Shown one piece after another: positions 1 through 10,230 of a DNA stretch of 64,000 nucleotides. The notes beneath the pieces were generated by a model, which saw nothing but the letters and a program-made list of their open reading frames with translations, was not told where the DNA came from and did no database searches. Both the position numbers and the translations under genes were made by a program. The DNA comes from Rhizobacter sp. AJA081-3 (GTDB lineage Bacteria; Pseudomonadota; Gammaproteobacteria; Burkholderiales; Burkholderiaceae_C): the NCBI RefSeq assembly GCF_017795745.1, contig NZ_CP059067.1, forward strand, positions 3,348,001-3,412,000, given 5' to 3'. The number at the start of each line of letters is the position of its first letter. Positions within the stretch are counted from its first letter, which is position 1.

Positions 1-773
1 ACCGCGCGCGAGGCCATCACGCTGATCATCGCGGCGCGGTAGGCGGCCGAACCGTGCAGGTCGCCGTTCAGGCCGTCGGCGCTCACCTTCACCGCCTTCG
101 CGGCTTCCGGCGTGAAGCTCTTGGCCAGCGCGTCCTCGATCGGCTTGCAGCGGAACACGCTGCCTGCCGCGCCGGTGACGGCCACGCGCACGCCGGCCGA
201 GGTCTGCGCGACGAACACGCCGACCAGCGCGAAGCGCGAGGCCGGCTGCTTGTACTTGATGTACGCGGCCTTGGTGACACTCGGGAAGCTCACCGAGACG
301 ATCAGCTCGCCCGGCTTGAGCGCGGTCTCGTACAGGCCGGTGAAGAAGCTGTCGCCGGAGATCGTGCGCTGGTTCGTCTTGATGGTCGCGCCGAGGCCGA
401 CGATGCCCGCCGGGTAGCAGGCCGCCGGGTCGGCGTTGGCGATCGAGCCGCCGATGGTGCCCATGTTGCGCACCATCTGGTCGCCGATGCCGCCGGCCAG
501 TTCGGCCAGCGCCGGCACGGCCTTCTTGACGTCGGCCGAGGCGGCCACCGCCGCATGGGTGGTCATCGCGCCGATGACGACGTTGCTGCCCTCCATGCAG
601 ATGCCCTTGAGCTCGGCCACGCCGCCGAGGTCGACGAGGCGTTCGCTGGACGACAGGCGCAGCTTCATCGCCTGCACCAGGCTCTGGCCGCCGGCCAGGT
701 AGCGCGTGTCGCCCTGGAAGGCCGAGGCCGCGGCCGAAGCGCTGTTCGGGCGCTGGTAGTCGAAGGTGTACAT
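1..773 (-). CDS. FAD-binding subunit of a molybdenum hydroxylase (CoxM/CutM-like), C-terminus cut by window edge
   Basis: This is the medium, FAD-binding subunit of a xanthine dehydrogenase/CO dehydrogenase-type enzyme. In this family it passes electrons from the 2Fe-2S subunit to an acceptor in the cytoplasm. The N-terminus MYTFDYQRP and the segments AGGQSLVQAMKLR (first FAD-phosphate loop) and MGTIGGSIANADPA (second loop) are diagnostic of the family. The C-terminal stretch SAAYRAAMISVMASRA matches the usual end of these proteins, so only some 10-20 residues are missing beyond position 1. It is the last visible gene of a three-gene operon, 12 bases after the large subunit. The substrate cannot be told from sequence; CO is unlikely because the large subunit is form II. 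Confidence 0.9.
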   Translation of the reverse strand, partial: MYTFDYQRPNSASAAASAFQGDTRYLAGGQSLVQAMKLRLSSSERLVDLGGVAELKGICMEGSNVVIGAMTTHAAVAASADVKKAVPALAELAGGIGDQMVRNMGTIGGSIANADPAACYPAGIVGLGATIKTNQRTISGDSFFTGLYETALKPGELIVSVSFPSVTKAAYIKYKQPASRFALVGVFVAQTSAGVRVAVTGAAGSVFRCKPIEDALAKSFTPEAAKAVKVSADGLNGDLHGSAAYRAAMISVMASRA

Positions 774-785
774 GTGTGCGTCTCC

Positions 786-3152
<2,367 letters not shown>

Positions 3153-3163
3153 GCAGTACTCCT

Positions 3164-3652
3164 TCAGACGGCGACGCCGGTGTTGCCGACCTTGCCGCTC
3201 TGGCACAGCTGGATCGACTTCACGATGTTGTGGTAGCCCGTGCAGCGGCAGATGTTGCCCTCCAGGCCTTCGCGGATCTCGGTCTCGCTGGCGTTCGGCT
3301 TGTCCTTCAGCAGGTTCACCGCCGACATCACCATGCCTGGCGTGCAGAAGCCGCATTGCAGGCCGTGGCATTCGCGGAAGGCGGACTGCATCGGGTGCAG
3401 CTCGCCGGCCTTCGACAGGCCCTCGATGGTCGTGACCTCGGCGCCTTGCGCCTGCACGGCCAGCATCGAGCAGGACTTCACCGCGCGGCCGTTCAGGTGC
3501 ACGGTGCAGGCGCCGCACTGCGCGGTGTCGCAGCCCACGTGCGTGCCGGTCAGTTGCAGTTGCTCGCGGATCAGCTGCACGAGCAGCGTGCGCGGGTCGA
3601 CGTTCGCCGTCACGGCTTTGCCGTTGACGGTCAGGGTGATGGGAACGCTCAC
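3164..3652 (-). CDS. 2Fe-2S subunit of the molybdenum hydroxylase (CoxS/CutS-like)
   Basis: This 162-residue small subunit carries two [2Fe-2S] clusters. The plant-type ferredoxin domain has the CDTAQCGAC motif followed by a later Cys (about residues 41-62). The C-terminal helical domain has CGFC and CRCTGY. A GTG start giving [11 protein letters not shown] is chosen because this is where the family normally begins; the frame stays open upstream without family similarity. Gene order is small, large, FAD subunit. A 20-bp sequence about 95 bases upstream recurs at the tungstate-uptake locus and is a candidate Mo/W-responsive operator. Confidence 0.93.
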   Translation of the reverse strand: MSVPITLTVNGKAVTANVDPRTLLVQLIREQLQLTGTHVGCDTAQCGACTVHLNGRAVKSCSMLAVQAQGAEVTTIEGLSKAGELHPMQSAFRECHGLQCGFCTPGMVMSAVNLLKDKPNASETEIREGLEGNICRCTGYHNIVKSIQLCQSGKVGNTGVAV

Positions 3653-3746
3653 GGGTGTCTCCTCGGTTGGCGGGCCACCGCCGGATAGGCGGTGTCGAGG
3701 CGCATTCTTCGAGCCGTGGCAAGCGATGCAAAGCGCAGGCGTTCCC

Positions 3747-3767
3747 TTATGAGCCTTCATGCATAGG
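3747..3767. promoter_or_regulatory. Putative Mo/W-responsive operator, copy A (upstream of molybdoenzyme operon)
   Basis: The sequence TATGAGCCTTCATGCATAGG (3748-3767) matches 18 of 20 bases with the site at 9113-9132, which overlaps the start of a ModE-like regulator. Both contain TATG-N10-CATA, an imperfect 18-bp dyad, and are AT-rich for this genome. That a molybdate/tungstate regulator binds here is inference. Confidence 0.55.
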
Positions 3768-3837
3768 CCCAGCCCACCGGGCGCCGGGCGTCACGGCCCT
3801 TGGCGAGGCGTTTCTGCGGACGCCGGCGACTGTTCTC

Positions 3838-5025
3838 TTATGGAGCAGTATCGGCCGGACGCAGCGCCACGAAGGCCAGCATCGCCGCCGCCGACAGCGC
3901 GGCGGCCAGAGCAAAGGCCGCCGCCGGCGACACCGTCCACAGCGCGCCGGCGATCAGCGAGGCCGGCAGGTAGAGCGTGCCGGTCACCAGGTTGTACAGG
4001 CCGATCGCGGTGGCGCGCCGCTGCGGCTCGAGGTCGGCGATGAAGGCGCGGCTCTGCGACTCCTCGATGGCGTAGAACACGCCGTACAGCGCGAACAGCG
4101 CCACCAGTTGCCAGCGTTCGCCGACGGCCAGCATGCCGAGGTTGACGAGGCCGTAGATCGCGTACCCGAGCAGCACGATGCGGGTGCGGCCCATGCGGTC
4201 GCCCAGTTTTCCGGCGAGCGGCGCGGCGATCACGCAGGTGGCGTTGAACAGCGCGTAGAGCAGCACCACACCCGACACGCCGAAGCCGAGCGCGTGCGCC
4301 TTCACGAGCAGGAAGCCAAGGCTGTAGTAGCCCAGCGCGAAGATCCCGGCCGGCACGAGGAATCGCCGGAACCCGGGACCGAGCGCATGCCAGCCCTGCC
4401 ACAGGCTCTCGTGCGCACGCGGCGGCGCAGGGCGGTCGTCGAGCCGGGCCAGCACGGCGAGCGCCAGCACCGCCGGCACGAAGGCCACCCAGAACAGCGT
4501 CGCGTAGGTGGCGGCCGACTCGCCCAGCGCTGTGATCAGCGCCCAGGCCAGCAGCGGGCCGAGCACGGCACCGGACTTGTCGAGCGCCTTGTGCACGCCG
4601 AAGGCATAGCCGCGCGAGGCACCTTCGGCAATCGAGGCCAGCCAGGCATCGCGCGGAGGCCCGCGAAAGCCCTTGCCGAGCCGCTCGATGACGCGGAAGG
4701 CCGCCAGGTTGCCGACGGCCAGGCTGAGCAGCAGCATCGCCTTGGCCAGCGTCGAGAAGGCGTAGCCCGCCAGCGCCCAGGCCTTGCGCCTTCCGCTGCG
4801 ATCCGACAGCCAGCCGGAGACCGCATTGAGCGAGGAAGCCGACAGGTCGGCCAGCCCCTCGATCAGCCCGAGCAGCGCCGCCGATGCGCCGGCCACCGTG
4901 GTGAACACCACCGCGAAGACCGAGAAGATCATCTCGGAGCTGATGTCGGTGAGCAGGCTCACCCAGCCCAGGCGCAGCACGTCGGGGTGAAGCGCGTGTC
5001 GGGAAGATTGTTCAGGGGGCGGCAT
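3838..5025 (-). CDS. MFS transporter, multidrug-resistance-like
   Basis: This 395-residue integral membrane protein has about 12 hydrophobic segments and typical major facilitator features. These are a conserved loop after helix 2 (GWLSDRSGRRKA) and its counterpart in the second half (AGKLGDRMGRTRI). It resembles the MFS group that includes H+-coupled exporters of uncertain substrate. It reads toward the molybdoenzyme operon, with about 185 bases between its stop and the first gene of that operon, and it seems to be a single-gene unit. Nothing in the sequence shows the substrate. Confidence 0.85.
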   Translation of the reverse strand: MPPPEQSSRHALHPDVLRLGWVSLLTDISSEMIFSVFAVVFTTVAGASAALLGLIEGLADLSASSLNAVSGWLSDRSGRRKAWALAGYAFSTLAKAMLLLSLAVGNLAAFRVIERLGKGFRGPPRDAWLASIAEGASRGYAFGVHKALDKSGAVLGPLLAWALITALGESAATYATLFWVAFVPAVLALAVLARLDDRPAPPRAHESLWQGWHALGPGFRRFLVPAGIFALGYYSLGFLLVKAHALGFGVSGVVLLYALFNATCVIAAPLAGKLGDRMGRTRIVLLGYAIYGLVNLGMLAVGERWQLVALFALYGVFYAIEESQSRAFIADLEPQRRATAIGLYNLVTGTLYLPASLIAGALWTVSPAAAFALAAALSAAAMLAFVALRPADTAP

Positions 5026-5128
5026 CGCCGTTCAGGCTGAGGCCGCATCACGCCGCGACGCTTGCGCCCCGTCAATCCGGCAAGAGGAGCGGCTCGCAGA
5101 ATTGGCCGCTCACGGACGGGGAACCTCG

Positions 5129-5998
5129 ATGAGCGCATGGAAGTGGGTGGGCGCCGCAATCGGCCTGCTGGTGCTGGCGGGCTTCGGCCTGACGGCCTGG
5201 GGCAGCGCGCGCTGGAACGCCGCGGCGCGCGAGCTGATCGCCCGGCTCGACGCGGCCCGCACGCCGGCCGCCCCGGGCACGCCGACCCGCTACGACGCGC
5301 GCGAACTCGAGGGCCTGCCCGCCCCCGTGCAGCGCTACTTCCGCGCCGTGCTGAAGGACGGCCAGCCCATCGTCACGGCGGCGCGCGTCGAGCACACCGG
5401 CAGCTTCAACATGAGCGCGTCGGGCGAACAGTGGAAGCCTTTCACCTCGGTGCAGCATGTCGTCACGCGCCGCTCCGGTTTCGTGTGGGACGCGCGCATC
5501 GCCATGCTGCCGGGCCTCCCGGTGCACGTGCACGACGCCTACGTGGCGGGCGAGGGCCTGCTGCACGCGGCGATCGGCGGGCTCGTCACGATGGCCGACC
5601 TGCGTGGCGGCGGCGAGCTCGCGCGCGGCGAGCTGATGCGCTTCTTCGCCGAGGCCGCGTGGTACCCGACCGCCCTGCTGCCCAGCCAGGGCGTGCGCTG
5701 GGAAGCCGTCGACGACCGTTCGGCCCGCGCCACGCTGACCGATGGCGCGGCGCCGCTGACGCTGTTGTTCCGCTTCGACGCCGACGGCCTGATGGAATCG
5801 GTGCGCGCCGAGGCGCGCGGCCGCATGGTCGGCCAGGTGACGACGATGGCGCCCTGGGAGGGCCGATGGTCCGACTACCGCGTGCAGGACGGCCTGCGTG
5901 TGCCTTTCACCGGCGAGGTGGCGTGGCTGCTGCCCGAAGGCCGCAAGACCTACTGGCGCGGCACCATCACCACGCTCGCCTACGAATTCGCACCCTGA
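5129..5998 (+). CDS. DUF6544/DUF6920-like conserved protein with N-terminal membrane anchor
   Basis: The 289-residue protein starts with a hydrophobic helix (residues about 5-25), then a soluble domain. Aromatic-rich motifs include PAPVQRYFRAVL, VEHTGSFNMS, SGFVWDARI and a C-terminal YWRGTITTLAYEF. These match, from memory, a family of unknown function (DUF6544/DUF6920). ATG at 5129 is chosen because it precedes the hydrophobic helix directly; an in-frame ATG 27 bases upstream is possible. It is convergent with the ModA-like gene. No enzymatic motif is visible. Confidence 0.7.
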   Translation: MSAWKWVGAAIGLLVLAGFGLTAWGSARWNAAARELIARLDAARTPAAPGTPTRYDARELEGLPAPVQRYFRAVLKDGQPIVTAARVEHTGSFNMSASGEQWKPFTSVQHVVTRRSGFVWDARIAMLPGLPVHVHDAYVAGEGLLHAAIGGLVTMADLRGGGELARGELMRFFAEAAWYPTALLPSQGVRWEAVDDRSARATLTDGAAPLTLLFRFDADGLMESVRAEARGRMVGQVTTMAPWEGRWSDYRVQDGLRVPFTGEVAWLLPEGRKTYWRGTITTLAYEFAP

Positions 5999-6005
5999 TC
6001 GCCGC

Positions 6006-6803
6006 TCAGGGCGCGGCGAACCCGTGGCGGGCCAGCACGGCCTGGCCAGGTGCGGAGAGCAGGAACTGCACGAACTGCTTCGCGTCGTCCGGCGCGCCCT
6101 GCAGCACCGTGACGCCATAACTCGCGCTCACGTTCACTTCAGCCGGCACCTCGATGCGCTTGAGCGAAGGCTCCTCGCGCTGCGCGATCACCGCGTTCGT
6201 GCAGTAGGTGATGAACAGGTCGGCCGCGCCCGCCGCCATCAGTGCGCCGTAGGCACTGCGGTTGGCAGGCGGCGGCGGCGAGTTCGGGCCGCCGGTGAGC
6301 TGCAGCGCCTTCTCGCTCAACGTCTTGAAGGCTCCGGCGCGGCCCGACTTCTCGATGCGCTCGAACATCACCCAGGTGTAGTCGCCGGCCGGGTCGGCCT
6401 TGGGCACCGAGGTGCCCACGCGCACCGCCGGGTCGAGCAGCTTCGCCACCAGGGTGTCGGGCGTCGCATCGAAAGCCGGCGAGCCCAACGCGCACAGCCG
6501 GTTGCTTGCGAAAGCCTGCGGCGCCGCGGCCTTGCCCGCGGCGGCCAACGCCTGCGGATGCTCCATGTTCGCCGAGGCGAACACGTCGGCGCGCTCGCCA
6601 GCGACGAGGCGATCCTTCAGCAGGCCTGACGCGCCGAATCCGAGCGTGACCTTCCGCCCAGGCGACGCCGCTTCGTAGGCCTTGGCCACGTCGCCCAGCG
6701 CGGCGCGCAGGCTGCCAGCGGCGAGCACCTTGATCTCGGTGCCCTGCGCGGCGGCCAGCGCACCCATGCCGAGCGCCACTCCCATCACGACGAGACGCTT
6801 CAT
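6006..6803 (-). CDS. ModA-like periplasmic substrate-binding protein
   Basis: The 265-residue protein has a signal peptide (MKRLVVMGVALGMGALAAAQG) and a type II periplasmic binding fold. Its ModA-like landmarks are VLAAGSLRAAL near the N-terminus, GASGLLKDRL and ADVFASAN. In ModA, serines in these loops bind the tetrahedral oxyanion. It begins 4 bases after tupA, so the operon encodes two binding proteins for one permease/ATPase pair. It may present molybdate, or another oxyanion, to the Tup transporter or to one elsewhere. The closest subfamily is the solute-binding group around ModA; specificity is inferred. Confidence 0.75.
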   Translation of the reverse strand: MKRLVVMGVALGMGALAAAQGTEIKVLAAGSLRAALGDVAKAYEAASPGRKVTLGFGASGLLKDRLVAGERADVFASANMEHPQALAAAGKAAAPQAFASNRLCALGSPAFDATPDTLVAKLLDPAVRVGTSVPKADPAGDYTWVMFERIEKSGRAGAFKTLSEKALQLTGGPNSPPPPANRSAYGALMAAGAADLFITYCTNAVIAQREEPSLKRIEVPAEVNVSASYGVTVLQGAPDDAKQFVQFLLSAPGQAVLARHGFAAP

Positions 6804-6807
6804 GGCG

Positions 6808-7665
6808 TCACTTGGCGCCGGCGTTCGGGAAGAACAGCTGCTCGCCGCCGATCTTGTATTCGGCGATCGAGGCCTGGCCCGCGGGCGAGACGACCCAGTC
6901 GGCGAAAGCCTGTGCCATGTCCTTCTTGACGTGCGGGTGCTTGGCCGGGTTCACGACGATCACGCCGTACTGGTTGAACAGGCGCTTGTCGCCCTCGACC
7001 AGGATGGCCAGTTCGCCGCGGTTCTTGAACGACAGCCAGGTGCCGCGGTCGGCCAGCACGTAGGCGTTGGTCGACGAGGCGATGTTCAGCGCCGGGCCCA
7101 TGCCGCAGCCGCATTCCTTGTAGCCAGCCACCTTGCCCACCGGCCCGTCGACGCCGGCGGCCTTCCAGTAGCGCAATTCGGCGGCATGCGTGCCGCTCTT
7201 GTCGCCGCGCGAGACGAACTCGGACTTCGAGGCGCCGAGCTTCTTCAGCGCCTCGACGACGTCCCTGCCCTTGACGCCGGCCGGGTCGCTCTTCGGGCCA
7301 ATGACGATGAAGTCGTTGTACATGACCGGGCGGCGCTCGATGCCGAAGCCTTCGGCGACGAACTTCTCCTCGGCCACCTGGTCGTGCACGAAGAGCACGT
7401 CGGCATCACCGCGGCGGCCCATGTCCAGCGCCTGGCCGGTGCCTTGCGCGACGACGCGGATGTCGATGCCGCTGGCCTTCTTGAAGGCCGGCAGCAGGTG
7501 CGCGAAGAGGCCCGACTGCTCGGTGCTCGTCGTCGACGACATGACGATGAACTTGTCCTGCGCCTGCGCGGCCAGCGGCAAGAGCGCCGTGGCGGCCAGG
7601 CCCAGCGCGAGGGCGCTGCGGCGGGTGAGTCGGGTCACGCGAGCGAGCTTCATTCGATGGTCCAT
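6808..7665 (-). CDS. tupA: TupA-like tungstate-binding periplasmic protein
   Basis: The 285-residue protein has a Tat/Sec-like signal (RRSALALGLAATALLPLAAQAQ). The mature start MSSTTSTEQSGL corresponds to the TTTS oxyanion-binding signature of TupA. Other TupA features are GTGQALDMGRRGDADVL and SRGDKSGTHAAE. The start MDHRMK at 7665 is supported by AAGGAG seven bases upstream. The gene therefore overlaps the last 16 bases of tupC in another frame, suggesting coupled translation. The downstream partner is the ModA-like protein. TupA proteins bind tungstate very tightly and usually select it over molybdate. Confidence 0.88.
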   Translation of the reverse strand: MDHRMKLARVTRLTRRSALALGLAATALLPLAAQAQDKFIVMSSTTSTEQSGLFAHLLPAFKKASGIDIRVVAQGTGQALDMGRRGDADVLFVHDQVAEEKFVAEGFGIERRPVMYNDFIVIGPKSDPAGVKGRDVVEALKKLGASKSEFVSRGDKSGTHAAELRYWKAAGVDGPVGKVAGYKECGCGMGPALNIASSTNAYVLADRGTWLSFKNRGELAILVEGDKRLFNQYGVIVVNPAKHPHVKKDMAQAFADWVVSPAGQASIAEYKIGGEQLFFPNAGAK

Positions 7666-8348
7666 GCCATTTCTCCTTTGAGGAACTGTTGTGCGCGGCC
7701 CTGCAGCCGGCCGTTGAAAAACTGCGCAGTCGGCAGGTCGGCGTGGACCTCGCCGTCCTCCAGGTAGACCACGCGGGAGGCCAGGCGCTTGGCCTGACCG
7801 AGGTTGTGGGTGCTCATCACCAGCGTCATGCCGTCGGCGGCGAAGCCGGCCAGCAGCGCCTCGACCTCGCGCTTGGCGGTCGGGTCCAGGCTGGCGGTGG
7901 GCTCGTCGAGGAAGAGCAGCGCCGGCTGCACCGCCCAGGCCCGCGCCAGTGCGAGTCGCTGCTGCTGGCCGCCCGACAGCGCACGCGCCGGCCGCTGCTC
8001 CAGGCCCTGCAGGGCGACGCGCTGCAGGGCGGCGGCCACACGTTCGTCCCACGACGCGCGCGGCACTTTGGCCAGCCACAGCGCCAGGCGCAGGTTGTTG
8101 CGCACCGACAGGCGCATCACGAAGGGGCGCTGGAACACCATCGCCTGACGGCCGACATCGGCGCCGAGGCTGATCGTTCCACGATGGCGCAGCATGCCGT
8201 GCATGGCGCGCAGCAGCGTCGTCTTGCCCGAGCCGTTGGGGCCGACCAGTGCCACGAACTCGCCGCGCGCCACGCCGAGCGACACACCCTTGAGCGCCTG
8301 CACCTCGCCGAAGCGCACCGCCAGGTCCTTCACTTCGATCAGGCTCAT
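7650..8348 (-). CDS. tupC: TupC-like ABC transporter ATPase for tungstate
   Basis: This 232-residue ABC ATPase shows Walker A GPNGSGKTT (about 36-44), signature LSGGQQQR, Walker B LLFLDEPT with the D-loop SLD, and switch histidine in MSTHN. Its length and lack of a C-terminal TOBE domain separate it from ModC and fit TupC. The start overlaps the permease stop by 4 bases (ATGA). It powers import through TupB with the periplasmic receptors TupA and possibly the ModA-like protein. Confidence 0.88.
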   Translation of the reverse strand: MSLIEVKDLAVRFGEVQALKGVSLGVARGEFVALVGPNGSGKTTLLRAMHGMLRHRGTISLGADVGRQAMVFQRPFVMRLSVRNNLRLALWLAKVPRASWDERVAAALQRVALQGLEQRPARALSGGQQQRLALARAWAVQPALLFLDEPTASLDPTAKREVEALLAGFAADGMTLVMSTHNLGQAKRLASRVVYLEDGEVHADLPTAQFFNGRLQGRAQQFLKGEMAWTIE

Positions 8349-9058
8349 CGCACCCCCGCCAGTGCCGAGCCGTGGCCGCGCTGCGTCAGGCCGAGCAGCA
8401 GGTTGACGACGGCCACCACGCCGAGCAGCACGATGCCCAGCGCCATCGCCAGCGGCAGGTCGCCCTTGCTGGTCTCCAGCGCGATGGAGGTGGTCATCAC
8501 GCGGGTGACGCCGTCGATGTTGCCGCCCACCACCATCACCGCGCCGACCTCGGCGATGGCACGGCCAAAGGCGGCGATCAGGATGGTCAGCACCGCCCAG
8601 CGGTCGTGCACCAGCATCAGCAGCGCGCAGGCGATCGGGCGCGCGCCCATCGAGCGCAGCTGGTCGCCGCCGTCGCGCAGCGAGTCGCCGACCAGCTGGC
8701 GCGTCAGCGCGGCGATCACCGGCAGCACCAGGATGGTCTGCGCGATCACCATCGCCGTGGGCGTGAACAGGATGCCCCAGCTGCCCAGCGGCCCGCTGCG
8801 CGAGAGCAGCAGGTACACCACCAGGCCGACCACCACCGAGGGCAGCGCCAGCAGCGTGTTCAGCCCGAGCACCGCCAGGCGGTGGCCGGGAAACTGCGCG
8901 ACGGCCAGCCAGGCGCCGAGCGCGAGCCCGAATCCGGCGGCGACCAGGCAGGCCGTGCCGCTGACGGAGAGCGACAGCACGACGGTGTGGAGCAGGACGG
9001 GATCGGCATGGAAGATCAGGTCGACGGCGGTACGGACACTCTCGGCAAAGTCATTCAT
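8345..9058 (-). CDS. tupB: TupB-like ABC permease for tungstate
   Basis: The 237-residue permease has about six membrane helices and the cytoplasmic ATPase-coupling loop RQLVGDSLRDGGDQLRSMGA...LLMLVHDRW. The segment AIAEVGAVMVVGGNI is characteristic of TupB/WtpB-type permeases. The start MNDFAES is chosen for a preceding purine-rich stretch and the usual family length. An upstream in-frame ATG would add 15 residues. It is the first gene of tupBCA plus the ModA-like gene. Its promoter must lie in the 65-base gap shared with the divergent ModE-like regulator, where operator copy B sits. Confidence 0.87.
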   Translation of the reverse strand: MNDFAESVRTAVDLIFHADPVLLHTVVLSLSVSGTACLVAAGFGLALGAWLAVAQFPGHRLAVLGLNTLLALPSVVVGLVVYLLLSRSGPLGSWGILFTPTAMVIAQTILVLPVIAALTRQLVGDSLRDGGDQLRSMGARPIACALLMLVHDRWAVLTILIAAFGRAIAEVGAVMVVGGNIDGVTRVMTTSIALETSKGDLPLAMALGIVLLGVVAVVNLLLGLTQRGHGSALAGVR

Positions 9059-9111
9059 CCAACATCTCTCATACTCGCGTGGATTGTCCATGCCGATAGG
9101 CAACCACGACC

Positions 9112-9132
9112 ATATGAACCGTCATGCATAGG
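9112..9132. promoter_or_regulatory. Putative Mo/W-responsive operator, copy B (tup operon / modE-like gene)
   Basis: TATGAACCGTCATGCATAGG (9113-9132) matches copy A at 3748-3767 in 18 of 20 bases. It lies in the divergent promoter region and covers the ATG of the ModE-like gene. Binding here could therefore repress the regulator itself and, from about 55 bases away, control tupB. The shared position next to Mo/W genes is seen; the regulatory role is inferred. Confidence 0.6.
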
Positions 9133-10230
9133 GTGAGCCTCACCTACACGCTGGCCGGCCGCGAGCCGGCGCAGCGCGATCTGCACCACCCGCTGATGGC
9201 GCTGCTCGCCGCGGTGCACGACACCGGCTCGATCAGCGCCGCCGCGCGCCAGCTGCAGCTCTCGTACCGGCACGTCTGGGGCGAGCTCAAGCGCTGGGAA
9301 GGCGAGCTCGGCCAGACGCTGGTGGTCTGGGTGAAGGGCCAGCCGGCTCTGCTGTCGCCCTTCGGCGAGAAGTTGCTGTGGGCCGAACGCCGCGCTCAGG
9401 CGCGGCTGGCGCCGCAGATCGAGGCGCTGCGCAGCGAGCTCGAGCAGGCTTTCGCGATCGCCTTCGATGCCAGCGCGGGCGTGATCCCGATGACGGCTAG
9501 CCACGACGATGCACTGCCGCTGCTGCGCGCGCTGGCGCAGACGCAGCACAAGCTGCACCTGGACATCCAGTTCAGCGGCAGCGTCGATGCGCTGGCCGCG
9601 CTGAACGACGGCCGCTGCCTGATGGCGGGCTTCCATGCACTGACCGAGTCGCCGCTGCGCTCGCCCACCGCGAAGGTCTACCGGCCGATGCTCAAGCCCG
9701 GGCACCACAAGCTGGTGAGCTTCGCGCGGCGCACGCAGGGGCTGATGGTGGCGCCGGGCAACCCGCTGGGCATCGAATCGCTGGCCGACCTGTGCCGCGC
9801 GAACCTTCGCTTCGCCAACCGCTCGCGCGGCACCGGCACGCGCGTGGTGCTCGAAGAGCTGCTGGCGCAGCAGAAGATCGCGCCGGAGCGCATCGGCGGC
9901 TTCGAGACCACCGAGCCCTCGCACCGCGCCGCGGCCGAGGCGGTGGCCAGCGGCAGCGCCGACGCCAGCTTCGGCATCGAGGCCGCCGCCACGGCGCGCG
10001 GGCTGGATTTCGTGCCTCTGGCGCGCGAGCAGTACTTCCTCGTCACGCTGCAGCACGCGCTCGACCAGCCGCAGGTACAGACGCTGCTGTCGCTGCTGCG
10101 CAGCGAGGCGTGGCGCGCGCAGCTCAATGCCTTGCCGGGTTATGCCGCCGAAGGCAGCGGCGAGGTGCTCTCGCTGCGCCGCGTGCTGCCGTGGTGGAGC
10201 TACCGCAAGCCCAAGCGGGCGTCACCGTAA
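9124..10230 (+). CDS. ModE-like regulator: LysR-type HTH fused to a periplasmic-binding-like sensor domain
   Basis: The 368-residue protein has an N-terminal ModE-type winged helix. The segment DTGSISAAARQLQLSYRHVW (about 34-53) matches the recognition-helix region of ModE. Instead of the Mop/TOBE domains of classical ModE, residues about 120-345 form a substrate-binding-protein-like domain (GNPLGIESLADLC, NRSRGTGTRVVLEELL, FGIEAAA). This architecture occurs with tup and formate-dehydrogenase loci and probably senses tungstate or molybdate. No clear Shine-Dalgarno precedes ATG 9124; GTG at 9133 is an alternative start. It is divergent from tupBCA and overlaps the end of the alkB-like gene by 31 bases, tail to tail. 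Confidence 0.82.
   Translation: MHRVSLTYTLAGREPAQRDLHHPLMALLAAVHDTGSISAAARQLQLSYRHVWGELKRWEGELGQTLVVWVKGQPALLSPFGEKLLWAERRAQARLAPQIEALRSELEQAFAIAFDASAGVIPMTASHDDALPLLRALAQTQHKLHLDIQFSGSVDALAALNDGRCLMAGFHALTESPLRSPTAKVYRPMLKPGHHKLVSFARRTQGLMVAPGNPLGIESLADLCRANLRFANRSRGTGTRVVLEELLAQQKIAPERIGGFETTEPSHRAAAEAVASGSADASFGIEAAATARGLDFVPLAREQYFLVTLQHALDQPQVQTLLSLLRSEAWRAQLNALPGYAAEGSGEVLSLRRVLPWWSYRKPKRASP

Noticed and set aside
3653-3760. In-frame extension of the 2Fe-2S gene with a CIACH (heme-like CxxCH) motif
   Set aside because: The family starts at [11 protein letters not shown], and the extension crosses the putative operator at 3747-3767. One CxxCH in 36 residues can arise by chance.
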